A stretch of 8,763 nucleotides of DNA from DATBFX01 sp036558305. GTDB taxonomy: Bacteria; Chloroflexota; Chloroflexia; Thermomicrobiales; UBA6265. The stretch is taken from positions 1 through 8,763 of the forward strand of contig DATBFX010000151.1 in NCBI GenBank assembly GCA_036558305.1, in the 5' to 3' direction. The notes below the pieces were generated by a model. That model saw only the letters and a list, made by a program, of their open reading frames with translations, had not been told where the DNA came from and ran no database searches. Each line of letters begins with the position of its first letter. The stretch's first letter is position 1. Made by a program: the position numbers and the translations under genes. Positions 1-6,888 of this stretch are shown here, piece by piece.

Positions 1-565
1 CGGCCGGCGGCGGGGGCGCGGCGATGGCGGGGACGATCGCCACGCCGAGTCCGGCTTGCACCGCCCAGATCAGCGCCTCGATACTGCCGATCTCGATCGT
101 CGTCGCCGGGCGGGCGCCGGCGTCGCCGATCTCGGCGGGACGGACCGGATCGGCCGGCACCGGGTCGCGACCGTTGGGAACGAGCAATCCCATCGGTTCG
201 CGGAAGAGCGGCTCGAAGGTCAGGGCGAGCCCCGGCGGCGGCGGCGAGCAGAGCCCGACGTCGAGGTCGCCGGCGGCGACGCCGCGGGCGACGGAGTCGG
301 TGCCGCCGACGGCGATCGCCAGCCGCACCTTCGGCCGCTCCCGGCAGTAGCGGACGAGGATCGGTGGCAGGCGGCGGCTGGCGATCGGCTCGATCGCCCC
401 GACCCGGATGTCGCCGGTCTCGCCCGCCGTCAGGTCGGCCATCGTCTCTCGCACTGTCTGCACGCGCGAGAGGATCGGCCCGGTCTGCTCATGAAGGGCG
501 CGTCCGGCCTCGGTCAGGCCGCCGCTGCCCTGCACGCCTACGTTCTGGCCCTGGCTCCGGCCGAG
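1..565 (-). pseudogene. LysR-type transcriptional regulator, N-terminus lost, 3' end outside window
   Basis: Read on the minus strand, the frame from about 530 down to 1 is a continuous LysR-type substrate-binding domain. It begins with the linker signature GLTEAGRALHEQ, continues through GDIRVGAIEPIASRRLPPIL, AAGDLDVGLCS, FEPLFREPMGLLVPNGRDP and IEIGSIEALIWAVQAGLGV, and leaves the window at position 1. In the family these effector-binding folds follow an N-terminal winged helix of about 60 residues. Here an in-frame TAA (566-568) lies only 17 codons before GLTEAG, and no helix-turn-helix is readable upstream in any minus frame. The DNA-binding half therefore appears lost or scrambled. An internal GTG near 535 could start a protein, but it would lack DNA binding. 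The assignment to LysR is firm. Pseudogene status is an inference, since a sequencing frameshift further upstream could mimic it. Confidence 0.75.
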
Positions 566-783
566 TTACGGCAGGTGCACCTCGGTTCGGCGACGCCGGA
601 ACCCGACGGCGCGGATCGCGCGGGTATCGCGCGGACGAGCGAACCGCGGGCGCACCTCGATTGGCTGGCCGGCATCCTGACCGAGTCCTTCCGCCACACG
701 GGTGAGCTCGAGGCGTTGAACGCGATCCGGAGGCGTGCGGAGGTGGGGACGAGGCCGACCAGCGCCAGATCGCCACACCGAAG
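566..783. other. Stretch between LysR remnant and hicB, no recognised gene
   Basis: All six frames are partly open here because of the high GC. The minus frame that is continuous with the LysR domain reads through here with segments such as LELTRVAEGLGQDAGQPIEV before its TAA at 566-568. That faintly recalls a LysR N-terminus but lacks a convincing helix-turn-helix and has the wrong spacing to GLTEAG. It is probably decayed regulator DNA or a junction with foreign DNA. No function is claimed. Confidence 0.3.
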
Positions 784-785
784 GG

Positions 786-835
786 TATTATGCGATCCGG
801 TGGGTCAGTCGGTGCCCACGGGCAGAAGTAGGGAG
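786..835 (+). promoter_or_regulatory. Possible hicB promoter/operator and ribosome binding site
   Basis: A TATTAT hexamer (786-791) stands out in GC-rich surroundings and could be a -10 box; no clear -35 is visible. An inverted repeat GTGGG (800-804) / CCCAC (815-819) follows, a plausible site for autorepression, since HicB antitoxins of other bacteria bind their own promoters. A Shine-Dalgarno-like AGGGAG (830-835) lies 8 nt before the ATG. The ribosome binding site is convincing; the promoter and operator are tentative. Confidence 0.35.
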
Positions 836-843
836 CCAACGCC

Positions 844-1050
844 ATGCGGCAAGTGTTGATCTATCCCGGTGACGATGGCTATTGGGTTGCCGAGGTGCCG
901 AGCCTCCCCGGTTGCATCAGTCAGGGTGCCACCCGCGAGGAAGCGGTTGCGAACGTCAGAGAGGCGATCACCGAATACGTCGCGGCCCTGGAAGAGGACG
1001 GATTGCCGGTTCCCGCGGAACGATTCGACGCCCTCCTCGTCAGCGTATGA
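844..1050 (+). CDS. hicB: HicB-family antitoxin
   Basis: A 68-residue protein with the compact HicB-type fold (pfam HicB_lk_antitox-like). An N-terminal strand (VLIYPGDDGYWVAEVPSLPG, residues 4-23) carries the family signature in which an aromatic residue precedes a strand and a P-x-L-P-G-C motif. The CISQGATREEAVANVREAI segment follows, then a C-terminal helix and a short tail (EDGLPVPAE). HicB neutralises the mRNA-cleaving HicA toxin by binding its active site. The start ATG has an AGGGAG ribosome site 8 nt upstream. The stop TGA overlaps an ATG (ATGA at 1047-1050), the usual translational coupling to a downstream hicA, but that toxin is only a remnant. Orphan HicB proteins of this size also occur. 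The family assignment is strong; present activity is unknown. Confidence 0.85.
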   Translation: MRQVLIYPGDDGYWVAEVPSLPGCISQGATREEAVANVREAITEYVAALEEDGLPVPAERFDALLVSV

Positions 1051-1165
1051 TCCGTTCACCCAGGTCGTCGTTCCCGACCACAAAGAGTTGGATCGCGGCA
1101 CGTTGCGCGCCATCATTGGGCAATCCGGCTTGACAGTTGACGAATTGACGTCGCTGCTCACATGA
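1049..1165 (+). pseudogene. hicA: hicA toxin remnant (C-terminal 38 residues)
   Basis: The frame from the hicB stop to the TGA at 1163-1165 reads DPFTQVVVPDHKELDRGTLR, then AIIGQSGLTVDELTSLL. This is the C-terminal half of HicA: the strand ending in VPDH, the K-E-L-x-x-G-T-L-R motif and the final helix GLTVDEL. HicA toxins are usually 60-80 residues, and the N-terminal part with the catalytic histidine of the G-S-H motif is missing. The ATG overlapping the hicB stop (1047) now opens a different frame that ends at 1133 without HicA similarity. This looks like an internal deletion of roughly 35-40 codons plus a frame change. As written, the toxin should be inactive. Recognition is by motif; the deletion length is an estimate from family length. 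Confidence 0.75.
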
Positions 1166-1173
1166 ATGCCCGT

Positions 1174-1193
1174 GGGGCTGTCAACATAGCCCC
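1174..1193 (+). terminator. Stem-loop after the hicA remnant
   Basis: GGGGCT (1174-1179) pairs with AGCCCC (1188-1193) around an 8-nt loop, starting 8 nt after the hicA-remnant stop. The position suits a terminator of the hicBA transcript, but there is no T-run behind it, so intrinsic termination is doubtful. The remaining gap to the smc stop at 1349 shows no gene I can support. Confidence 0.3.
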
Positions 1194-1348
1194 GTGGTCG
1201 ATTCGGAACGACGACCGGCCCGCCCCTGCCGCACCGGGGCGACTCCACGATAGGGAGATGCACTCCGATTCTTGAGATGCCGATCTGATCGTCGTCAAGT
1301 ATCACGCAGACTATCACGCCATCACACGGCAAACGCCGGTCGGTTTTG

Positions 1349-4300
1349 TCAGTCGGCGATCACCGCCTCGGCCAATCGCAACGACAAGACCTGGGAGACG
1401 CCGTCTTCGCGCATGCTGACGCCGTAGAGGGTATCGGCGACTTCGATGGTGCCGCGGTTGTGGGTGATGACGATGGCCTGGGTTTCGGCGGCCAGCGCTT
1501 GGAGTTGCTCGCGGAAGCGGACGACGTTGGCTTCGTCGAGGGCGGCGTCGACCTCGTCGAGGAGGCAGAAGGGGGTCGGGTTGACACGGAGGATGGCAAA
1601 GAGGAGGGCGGCCGCGGTCAGCGCGCGCTCGCCGCCGGAGAGGAGAGCGAGACTCTGGAGGCGCTTTCCTGGCGGTTGGGCGACGATGTCGACGCCGGCG
1701 CCGTCGCCGTTTTCGCCGGCGACGAGGACGAGCCGCGCGGTGCCGCCGCCGAAGAGGGTGGTGAAGGTTTCGGCGAAGACGGTGGCGACCCGGGCAAACG
1801 TTTCGTCGAATCGCCGGCGCATGGTCAGGTGGAGATCCGCGAGCAGGGTCCGCAGTGATTCGGCCGCGCCCTGAACGTCGGCGAGTTGCTCACGCAGGAA
1901 CGACTGTCGCTCGGCTTCCCGCTCGTACTCCTCGACCGCGTTCTCGCCGACGTACCCAACACGCCGTAAACGTTCCTTGAGCCGGGCGATTTCGCGCTCC
2001 ATCTCATCCGCAGGGGGACAGGGGGACAGGGGGACAGATGACAGGAGAGCGTCTTCCTGTCCCCCTGCGTCGAGGTCGTCGACGATGCGCTGGCGAATGG
2101 CGGCGAGTTCGCCGCGGGCGCGTTCGACGACGAGACCGGCGGTACCGTGGGCGCGCTCGGTTTCCAGCACGGTGTTGCGGGCGGTGTCGAGGACGCGGTC
2201 GAGGCGGGTGGTTTCCGCCTCGGCGCGTTTGGTGGCGGTTTCGAGGGGCGGGCGCTCGGCCTGGACGGTGTCGCGGGCGGCAGTGAGGGTGGCGGTCTCG
2301 GTCACGAGGCGATCGAGTTGGGCGGCGAGGGCGGTCAATTCGCCGTCGAGGGCGGCGGCGCGCTCGGCCCGGAGCGCCGACTCCTCGTCGAGTCCCTGCC
2401 GCTGGGCCCGGAGAGCGGTTTCGCGCCGGCGCTCACCGCGCAGGCGTTCGTCGAGCGCGGCCAGCCGGCGCTGTTCGGCGGCGAGCTGCTGTTCTGCCTC
2501 TGAGGCGGTCTCGGCGTCGCGGGCGAGTTGGGTCTGGAGGGCGTCGCGCTGCTCGCGCAGCGCCGCGATCTCGGCGAGGATGGTGTCCTGGTCGCGCTCC
2601 AACGAGGCCGATTCGGCGAGCGCGGTTTCCGCGGCCGCGGCGAGGGCGGTCATCCGGCGCTCGGCCGCGGTCTGCTCGGCCCAAAGGTCGCCGAGCCAAC
2701 CGGCGAGACGGTCGCGCTGCTCCTGCCGCTCCTTCCGGGTCGCCAGGAGCCCGGCACGGGCCGTTTCTTGCTGCCGGCGTTCCTCGGCCAGGCGGTGGGT
2801 CGTTCCGGCAGCTTCGTCGAGCGACGCAACCGCATCGGCGCGGGCCCGTTCCAGGCGCTTCAGCTCGCGCGGCAGCTTGCGTAACTCGCGCTCGCGACCG
2901 AGGGCGCCGCTCTCGCGGACGGCCGCGCCGCCGGTGACCGAACCGCCGGTCCGCGCGATCTCGCCGGCGAGCGTCGCGGCGCTCCAGCCCGACGGCAGGT
3001 GCGGGAGGGTTGCGCGTGCGGCCGGCAGGTCGTCGACGACGATGGTACGGCCGAGCAGGGCCGAGACGACGCCGCCGAGATCCGCCCCGGCCGAGACGAG
3101 TTCGCTGGCGACGCCGTGGACGCCGGGGATCGCGAGGGCTTCGCGCGGCATGCCTCCTCGACCGGCCCGGACCGTGTCGAGCGGTTGGAAGGTGGCGCGG
3201 CCGGCGTTGGTGCGCTTGAGGTGGGCGATGGCGGCTTCGGCGTCGGTCCAGCGAGCGACGACGACGTCCTGGAGGTGGGCGCCGAGGGCGACCTCGATCG
3301 CCGTGTCGTAGCGGGCTGGAACCTCGATCAATTCGGCGACGGTGCCGTGGATGCCGTGCAAGTTGCCGGCGCGGGCGGCGCCGAGTGTTTCCCGAACCCC
3401 GGCGTAGAGACCGGCGCCGCTCTCCTGGAGACGGCGCAGACCCTCCAACCGCGCGGCGGTCTCGCCGAGGCGCCGTTCGGCCAGGGCAACCGCGTCCCGG
3501 GTGGATCGTTCGGCCTCTTGGGCGCGTTCCGATTCGACCGTAAGCTCGGATAACTTCGCGTCGATTGCGGCCAATTCGGCGGCGACGGTGGTGGCGGCGG
3601 CATCGAAGGCGGCGACTTCGGACGTGAGGCGGTCGAGGCGCGCCGTCCGCTCGGCGACGGCGGCGGCGGCGCGTTCCCGTTCGGCGGCGTCGGTTTCGCG
3701 GCGCTGGTCGAGGAGGGCGCGGCGGCGGGCGAGGTCGGATAGGCTGCGCTCGCGCTCGCCGATCGCGGCGGCGATGGCGGCGGCGCGGCGCTCCCGGTCG
3801 CGCCGGGTCTGCCGGGCCGCCGCACCTTCGGTCTGGAGAATCGTGACCGCGGTTCGGGCCGCCGCGACGTCCTTTTCCGCGGTTTTGAGATCGACGGCGA
3901 CGGCGGCCAGTTCGCGATCGACGGTGGCGACCTGGTCGTCGAGACCGGCCTGGGTGTCGGCCATGTCTTCGCGGCGGCGGGTGAGGGCGGCGTGGCGTTC
4001 GCCGGCGAGGTCGCGTTCGTGACCGACGCGGCGGACGGCATCGAGCGCCGATTGCAGGCGGACGGCGTGCTGGGCGAGCGCGGCACGGGCGTTCTCGGCA
4101 TCGGTGCGGGCGGTCGTCGCGGCCGCCGTCAGGCATTCGAGGTCCAGGCGGGCGGCGACGACGCGCGCGTCGTCGACCGCGGCGGCGCGCTCCGCCGCGG
4201 CGAGGCGGTTCCTGTTCTCGCCGAGGAGGCGGCCGTAGTGGACCCGTTGCAGATCGCGGAGACGGTCGTGGACGCCTTTCCATTCGCGCGCCTGTTTGGC

Positions 4301-4939
4301 GGCACGCTCGAGGGTCTTCAGGCGCGGTTCCAATTCGTCGAGGAGGTCGGTGAGGCGGGTGCTGTTCGCCTCCGTTTCTGCCAGGCTCCGTTCGGCCTCG
4401 GCCGCCTTCAGGCGGAGACCGGTCAGGTCGGCGGCGTGCTCGAAGAGACCACGGCGCTCCTCGGCCCGCTGGCTGAGGGCGGCGTCGACGAGACCTTGAC
4501 CGACGACGGTGTGGCTGTGACCGAGCGAGGCGGTCAGGTGGGCGACGTCTTTGAGGCGGACCTTGCGGCCGTTGATCAGGTACTGGTTCTCGCCGGAGCG
4601 GAAGGCGCGGCGGGTGACGGTGACTTCGGCGAAGGCGATCGGCAACCAGCCGGTGGCGTTGTCGAAGGTGACGGCGACCTCGGCCATCCCGAGCGGCGCC
4701 CGGCCGTGACCGCCGGAGAAGATGACGTCCTCGGTCTTTTTGCTGCGGAGGGTGGAATGGCTCTGCTCGCCGAGCACCCAGCGGACGGCGTCGGAGATGT
4801 TGGACTTGCCGCTGCCGTTGGGACCGATGATGGCGGTGATGCCGGGTTCGAAGAGGAAAACGGTCCGGGTGGCGAAACTCTTGAAGCCGTGCAATTCGAG
4901 CCGCGTCAGGCGCGGGGGGGCGGCGGGGGAGGGGATCAT
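1349..4939 (-). CDS. smc: Chromosome segregation protein SMC
   Basis: A complete 1196-residue bacterial SMC, the normal length for the family. It is the ATP-driven ring that compacts and helps segregate the chromosome, acting as a dimer with ScpA/ScpB on the nucleoid. The N-terminal head holds LELHGFKSF (14-22) and the Walker A GPNGSGKS (39-46). A first coiled coil runs to about residue 515 and the globular hinge covers about 515-670 (GIHGTVAELIEV near 528, GGSVTGG near 660-666). A second coiled coil leads to the C-terminal head, with signature LSGGERALTAAALLFAI (about 1100-1116), Walker B/D-loop CLLDEVDAALDEANV (about 1124-1138) and the switch region ITHNRGTIEVAD. All catalytic motifs are intact. 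The ATG at 4939-4937 is chosen because the head fold starts about ten residues in. No strong Shine-Dalgarno precedes it. The usual neighbours rnc and ftsY are absent from this window. A proline-rich insert at about residues 957-976 is encoded by a DNA repeat (2011-2067). Confidence 0.97.
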   Translation of the reverse strand: MIPSPAAPPRLTRLELHGFKSFATRTVFLFEPGITAIIGPNGSGKSNISDAVRWVLGEQSHSTLRSKKTEDVIFSGGHGRAPLGMAEVAVTFDNATGWLPIAFAEVTVTRRAFRSGENQYLINGRKVRLKDVAHLTASLGHSHTVVGQGLVDAALSQRAEERRGLFEHAADLTGLRLKAAEAERSLAETEANSTRLTDLLDELEPRLKTLERAAKQAREWKGVHDRLRDLQRVHYGRLLGENRNRLAAAERAAAVDDARVVAARLDLECLTAAATTARTDAENARAALAQHAVRLQSALDAVRRVGHERDLAGERHAALTRRREDMADTQAGLDDQVATVDRELAAVAVDLKTAEKDVAAARTAVTILQTEGAAARQTRRDRERRAAAIAAAIGERERSLSDLARRRALLDQRRETDAAERERAAAAVAERTARLDRLTSEVAAFDAAATTVAAELAAIDAKLSELTVESERAQEAERSTRDAVALAERRLGETAARLEGLRRLQESGAGLYAGVRETLGAARAGNLHGIHGTVAELIEVPARYDTAIEVALGAHLQDVVVARWTDAEAAIAHLKRTNAGRATFQPLDTVRAGRGGMPREALAIPGVHGVASELVSAGADLGGVVSALLGRTIVVDDLPAARATLPHLPSGWSAATLAGEIARTGGSVTGGAAVRESGALGRERELRKLPRELKRLERARADAVASLDEAAGTTHRLAEERRQQETARAGLLATRKERQEQRDRLAGWLGDLWAEQTAAERRMTALAAAAETALAESASLERDQDTILAEIAALREQRDALQTQLARDAETASEAEQQLAAEQRRLAALDERLRGERRRETALRAQRQGLDEESALRAERAAALDGELTALAAQLDRLVTETATLTAARDTVQAERPPLETATKRAEAETTRLDRVLDTARNTVLETERAHGTAGLVVERARGELAAIRQRIVDDLDAGGQEDALLSSVPLSPCPPADEMEREIARLKERLRRVGYVGENAVEEYEREAERQSFLREQLADVQGAAESLRTLLADLHLTMRRRFDETFARVATVFAETFTTLFGGGTARLVLVAGENGDGAGVDIVAQPPGKRLQSLALLSGGERALTAAALLFAILRVNPTPFCLLDEVDAALDEANVVRFREQLQALAAETQAIVITHNRGTIEVADTLYGVSMREDGVSQVLSLRLAEAVIAD
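2011..2067. repeat. Tandem octamer plus inverted copy inside smc
   Basis: Three consecutive copies of CAGGGGGA (2011-2018, 2019-2026, 2027-2034) are followed by CAG. A reverse-complement copy CCTGTCCCCCTG (2056-2067) pairs perfectly with 2019-2030 (12 bp). An inner pair ACAGGA (2041-2046) / TCCTGT (2055-2060) is also present. On the coding strand this specifies a Ser/Pro/Cys-rich linker (LLSSVPLSPCPPADE) breaking the coiled coil just before the final C-terminal helices. It looks like a small repeat expansion tolerated in a flexible loop. Confidence 0.8.
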
Positions 4940-4999
4940 GAGGGTGAGCGTCCAGCGTGAAATGGATCGCTAAGGCCGCCCGTGCGCGGGCCGGCACGG

Positions 5000-5130
5000 C
5001 GCGGGGCTAAAGACCCCGCGCTCAACCGACAACGCCCAGAGGGCACCCGGCTGAAGCCGGCTGATTCCTCATCGTGTTCAGCCCCCTTCAGGGGGCTTCG
5101 TCGGTTGAGCGCGGTGGCTTCAGCCCCGCG
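5000..5130. repeat. Palindromic multi-hairpin intergenic repeat element
   Basis: The 31-bp outer arms 5000-5030 and 5100-5130 are inverted repeats matching at 28 of 31 positions. Inside lie four further stem-loops: GCGGGG/CCCCGC (5001-5006/5014-5019, within the left arm), GCCC/GGGC (5034-5044), CCGGC-tgaa-GCCGG (5047-5060) and AGCCCCC-ttca-GGGGGCT (5080-5097). The element sits in the divergent gap between smc (starts at 4939) and the fusion gene (starts at 5352). The architecture resembles REP/BIME or MITE-type non-coding repeats that occur in many copies per genome. No protein-coding role is seen. It could affect transcript folding on either side. Family and copy number cannot be judged from one window. 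Confidence 0.8.
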
Positions 5131-5258
5131 TACGGGCCACACGGGCAAACACCTCATCCCTGCATCACCGCAATGGAAAAGCACGGCCACCCCGTCTCAA
5201 GACGAGTGTACGTACCGGGACGGCAGGACCGGATGGTACCATCGCGGTGTCCGGCCGA

Positions 5259-5281
5259 ACAACGCCCGGAGGGCTCGCGGC
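5259..5281. repeat. Partial second copy of the palindromic repeat core
   Basis: These 23 bases match 5029-5051 of the larger palindromic element with three differences, in direct orientation and offset by 230. They retain the GCCC-rga-GGGC mini-hairpin. This may be a fragment of a second element copy just upstream of the fusion gene. The match is short and GC-rich, so chance similarity is possible. Confidence 0.35.
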
Positions 5282-5316
5282 CGTCGTTTGCTGCTTCGCG
5301 GAGAGAAGAGAGCCGG

Positions 5317-5355
5317 ATGGTGTTCGACATCGCCCACCGAAACCTCCGAACATGA
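5317..5355 (+). CDS. Possible 12-codon leader peptide coupled to the next gene
   Basis: An ATG at 5317 follows a purine-rich GGAGAGAAGAG-like ribosome site (about 5300-5310) and encodes MVFDIAHRNLRT. Its TGA overlaps the ATG of the fusion gene as ATGA (5352-5355). The fusion gene itself has no clear Shine-Dalgarno directly before its ATG, so translation could reach it by coupling through this leader. The peptide shows no codon run suggestive of attenuation. It could also be chance, with the good ribosome site serving an in-frame upstream start instead. Confidence 0.3.
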   Translation: MVFDIAHRNLRT

Positions 5356-6581
5356 CCCTCCGGCTCGGGCTCTCCAGCGGCGCTTTCTACCCGGACGTGC
5401 CAACGGAGGAGGTGCCGATCGCGGCGGCGCGTCTTGGCGTCGCCGAGGTGGAGTTGATGCTGCAAACGCGCGGCGAGTACGAGACCGCGTTCGTGCGGCG
5501 CGTCGCCGCAAACTGCCGCGCGGCGGACGTCCGTGTCCACGCGATCCACACCTTCCAGTCGCTCCATCCGCTTGCCACGGCGTACCGGCGGCGCACCGAG
5601 GAGGCACTGGAACTGTTCGGGCGCGGGATCGCGGCGGCGGCCGAGCTGGGGGCGCGGGCGGTCGTCTGGCACGGATTGTCGCGGCAGGAGGCGCGGGCGC
5701 CGGACGCCTGGGAGCGGTTCGTCGAGGCGACGGGAGACCTGGCGGCGGCGTGTGGGGCGGCGGGGGTGACGCTGGCGATCGAGAACGTCTCCTGGTGTGT
5801 CGTTTCGTCGGTGCGGGACGTGATGGCGTTGGCGGCGCGACTGCCGGAGGTGGGACCGCCGGATGCGGTCGGGTTCGCCTTCGATCCGTTCCAGGCGGCG
5901 GAGGCGGGGGCAAATCCGTTCATGATGCTCGCGGCGATGGAGGGGCGGATCGCCGACGTCCACATCAGCGACCACAAGGAAGGCGATCCGGCGACCCGCC
6001 ATCTGCCGCCGGGGGATGGCGATCTCCCGTGGCCCGCGCTCGTCCGTGCCATCGCCAACAGCGGCTACGACGGACCACTGATCGCCGAAGGCACACTGGG
6101 GAGCGATCCCGCGGCGACGATGGCGCGGATTCGGGGTCACTTCGAGCCGTTGTTGGCTTCGCTGGCGCCGGAGAGCGATCCGTGCGCGGGCGAGTTGCCG
6201 CCGGGTGTGCTGGAGGGAATCCATCTCTTCAACGAGCGGAAGTTCTACGAATGCCACGAGGAGATCGAGCACGAGTGGCACGCCGAGCGGGGGCCCGTCC
6301 GTCGCCTCTACCAGGGCATCCTCCAGATCGGCGTCGGGTTCCACCACGCCCGCAACGGCAACCATCGCGGGGCGGTCCTCCTGCTGACCGATGGGATCGA
6401 GAAGACCTCGCACTTCCTCCCCTCGTGCCGGGGGATCGACACCGCCCGGTTGGTCGCCGAGAGCCAGGCGTGGCTGGATCGGATCGTCGCGTTGGGGCCG
6501 GAGCGGTTGGGCGAGTGCGATTGGGAGTTGGTGCCGTTCGTCAGGGCGTCGGGCCGGGATTCCGCTCTGACGCAGACGTGA
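5352..6581 (+). CDS. Xylose isomerase-like TIM barrel fused to DUF309 domain
   Basis: A 409-residue, two-domain, apparently cytoplasmic protein. Residues 1-270 form a sugar-phosphate isomerase/epimerase-type TIM barrel (AP endonuclease 2 superfamily): GLSSGAFYP at 6-14, VHAIHTFQSLHP at 62-73, AVVWHGLS at 103-110, LAIENVSW at 141-148, FAFDPFQA at 175-182, DVHISDHKEGD at 202-212 and LIAEGTLG at 243-250. E144, D178, H204 and E246 occupy the places of the family's divalent-metal ligands. Residues about 284-376 are a DUF309 domain with F-Y-E-C-H-E-E-x-E-H-E-W (298-309), GILQIGVGFHHARNGN (322-337) and GAVLLL. DUF309 is a small helical, histidine-rich domain of unknown function. The start at 5352 is chosen because the barrel's first strand begins at residue 3; a longer in-frame opening from 5247 adds low-complexity sequence. 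The substrate is unknown. A truncated methyltransferase gene follows after 64 nt. Confidence 0.85.
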   Translation: MTLRLGLSSGAFYPDVPTEEVPIAAARLGVAEVELMLQTRGEYETAFVRRVAANCRAADVRVHAIHTFQSLHPLATAYRRRTEEALELFGRGIAAAAELGARAVVWHGLSRQEARAPDAWERFVEATGDLAAACGAAGVTLAIENVSWCVVSSVRDVMALAARLPEVGPPDAVGFAFDPFQAAEAGANPFMMLAAMEGRIADVHISDHKEGDPATRHLPPGDGDLPWPALVRAIANSGYDGPLIAEGTLGSDPAATMARIRGHFEPLLASLAPESDPCAGELPPGVLEGIHLFNERKFYECHEEIEHEWHAERGPVRRLYQGILQIGVGFHHARNGNHRGAVLLLTDGIEKTSHFLPSCRGIDTARLVAESQAWLDRIVALGPERLGECDWELVPFVRASGRDSALTQT

Positions 6582-6645
6582 CCGTTGGGACCGCGGCGCA
6601 GCTACGCGACGGTCGGGTTGGGCGCGAGTACGCCGGAGGTGGCAG

Positions 6646-6888
6646 GTGGACGATGCCGACTGGTACGAAGACATCCGCGTCCTCCTGGAGAACGCGTATC
6701 TCGCCGCGGCCGACCCGCGCGGCCAATCGGGTTTTGACGGGGATGAGGCGCGTTGGGAGCGCGGCCGGCGCGTGATCGCCGCCGCGATCGATCGCGATGG
6801 CACGTTTCTCGACGTCGGCTGCGCGAACGGACTGTTGGTGGAGACGCTGGTCGAGTGGGCACGGGCGGACGGGCACCGCATCGACCCA
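6646..6888 (+). pseudogene. SAM-dependent methyltransferase, 3' part lost
   Basis: A GTG start with GGAGG (6635-6639) 6 nt upstream opens a frame whose first ~81 residues read as a class I methyltransferase. An N-terminal helical lead WYEDIRVLLENAYLAA (6-21) is followed by motif I FLDVGCANGLLVETLVEWA (54-72), which forms the SAM-binding loop. The similarity ends after GHRIDP (76-81), where motif II and the substrate-binding half should begin. From there the DNA is antisense to a transposase remnant and the frame runs on meaninglessly to 7614. It lies 64 nt after the TIM-barrel/DUF309 gene, suggesting a former operon. The product should be inactive because more than half of the Rossmann fold is gone. 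Class and motif I are clear; the substrate is unknown. Confidence 0.75.

Noticed and set aside
56..859. Long plus-strand open frame (267 codons) across the left region
   Set aside because: Arg/Pro/Gly-rich shadow of the LysR domain on the minus strand, running past the hicB start; no recognisable domain or ribosome site.
805..1332. 175-codon minus-strand frame over hicB and the downstream gap
   Set aside because: Antisense to the clearly recognisable HicB and HicA residues, with no domain of its own.
1327..1345. CGGC-aaac-GCCG hairpin near a TTTT as terminator between hicA remnant and smc
   Set aside because: The stem is only 4 bp and the T-run is separated from it; not enough for an intrinsic terminator.
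1977..4960. Several long plus-strand open frames antisense to smc (up to 444 codons)
   Set aside because: Low-complexity Arg/Ser/Ala or Gly/Glu-rich translations typical of GC-rich antisense frames; the smc frame accounts for the whole region.
5212..5232. GTACGTAC followed by GGCAGGA resembling the end of the 99-bp repeat in reverse
   Set aside because: Only about 20 bases with gaps; too short and GC-rich to call a third transposon end.
5226..5256. T-box-like segment GGATGGTACCATCGCGG with a GGAC/GTCC stem
   Set aside because: The T-box core is interrupted by an extra AT, no specifier stem is visible and the downstream gene is not an aminoacyl-tRNA or amino-acid gene; better explained by a 12-bp palindrome (5232-5243) of unknown meaning.
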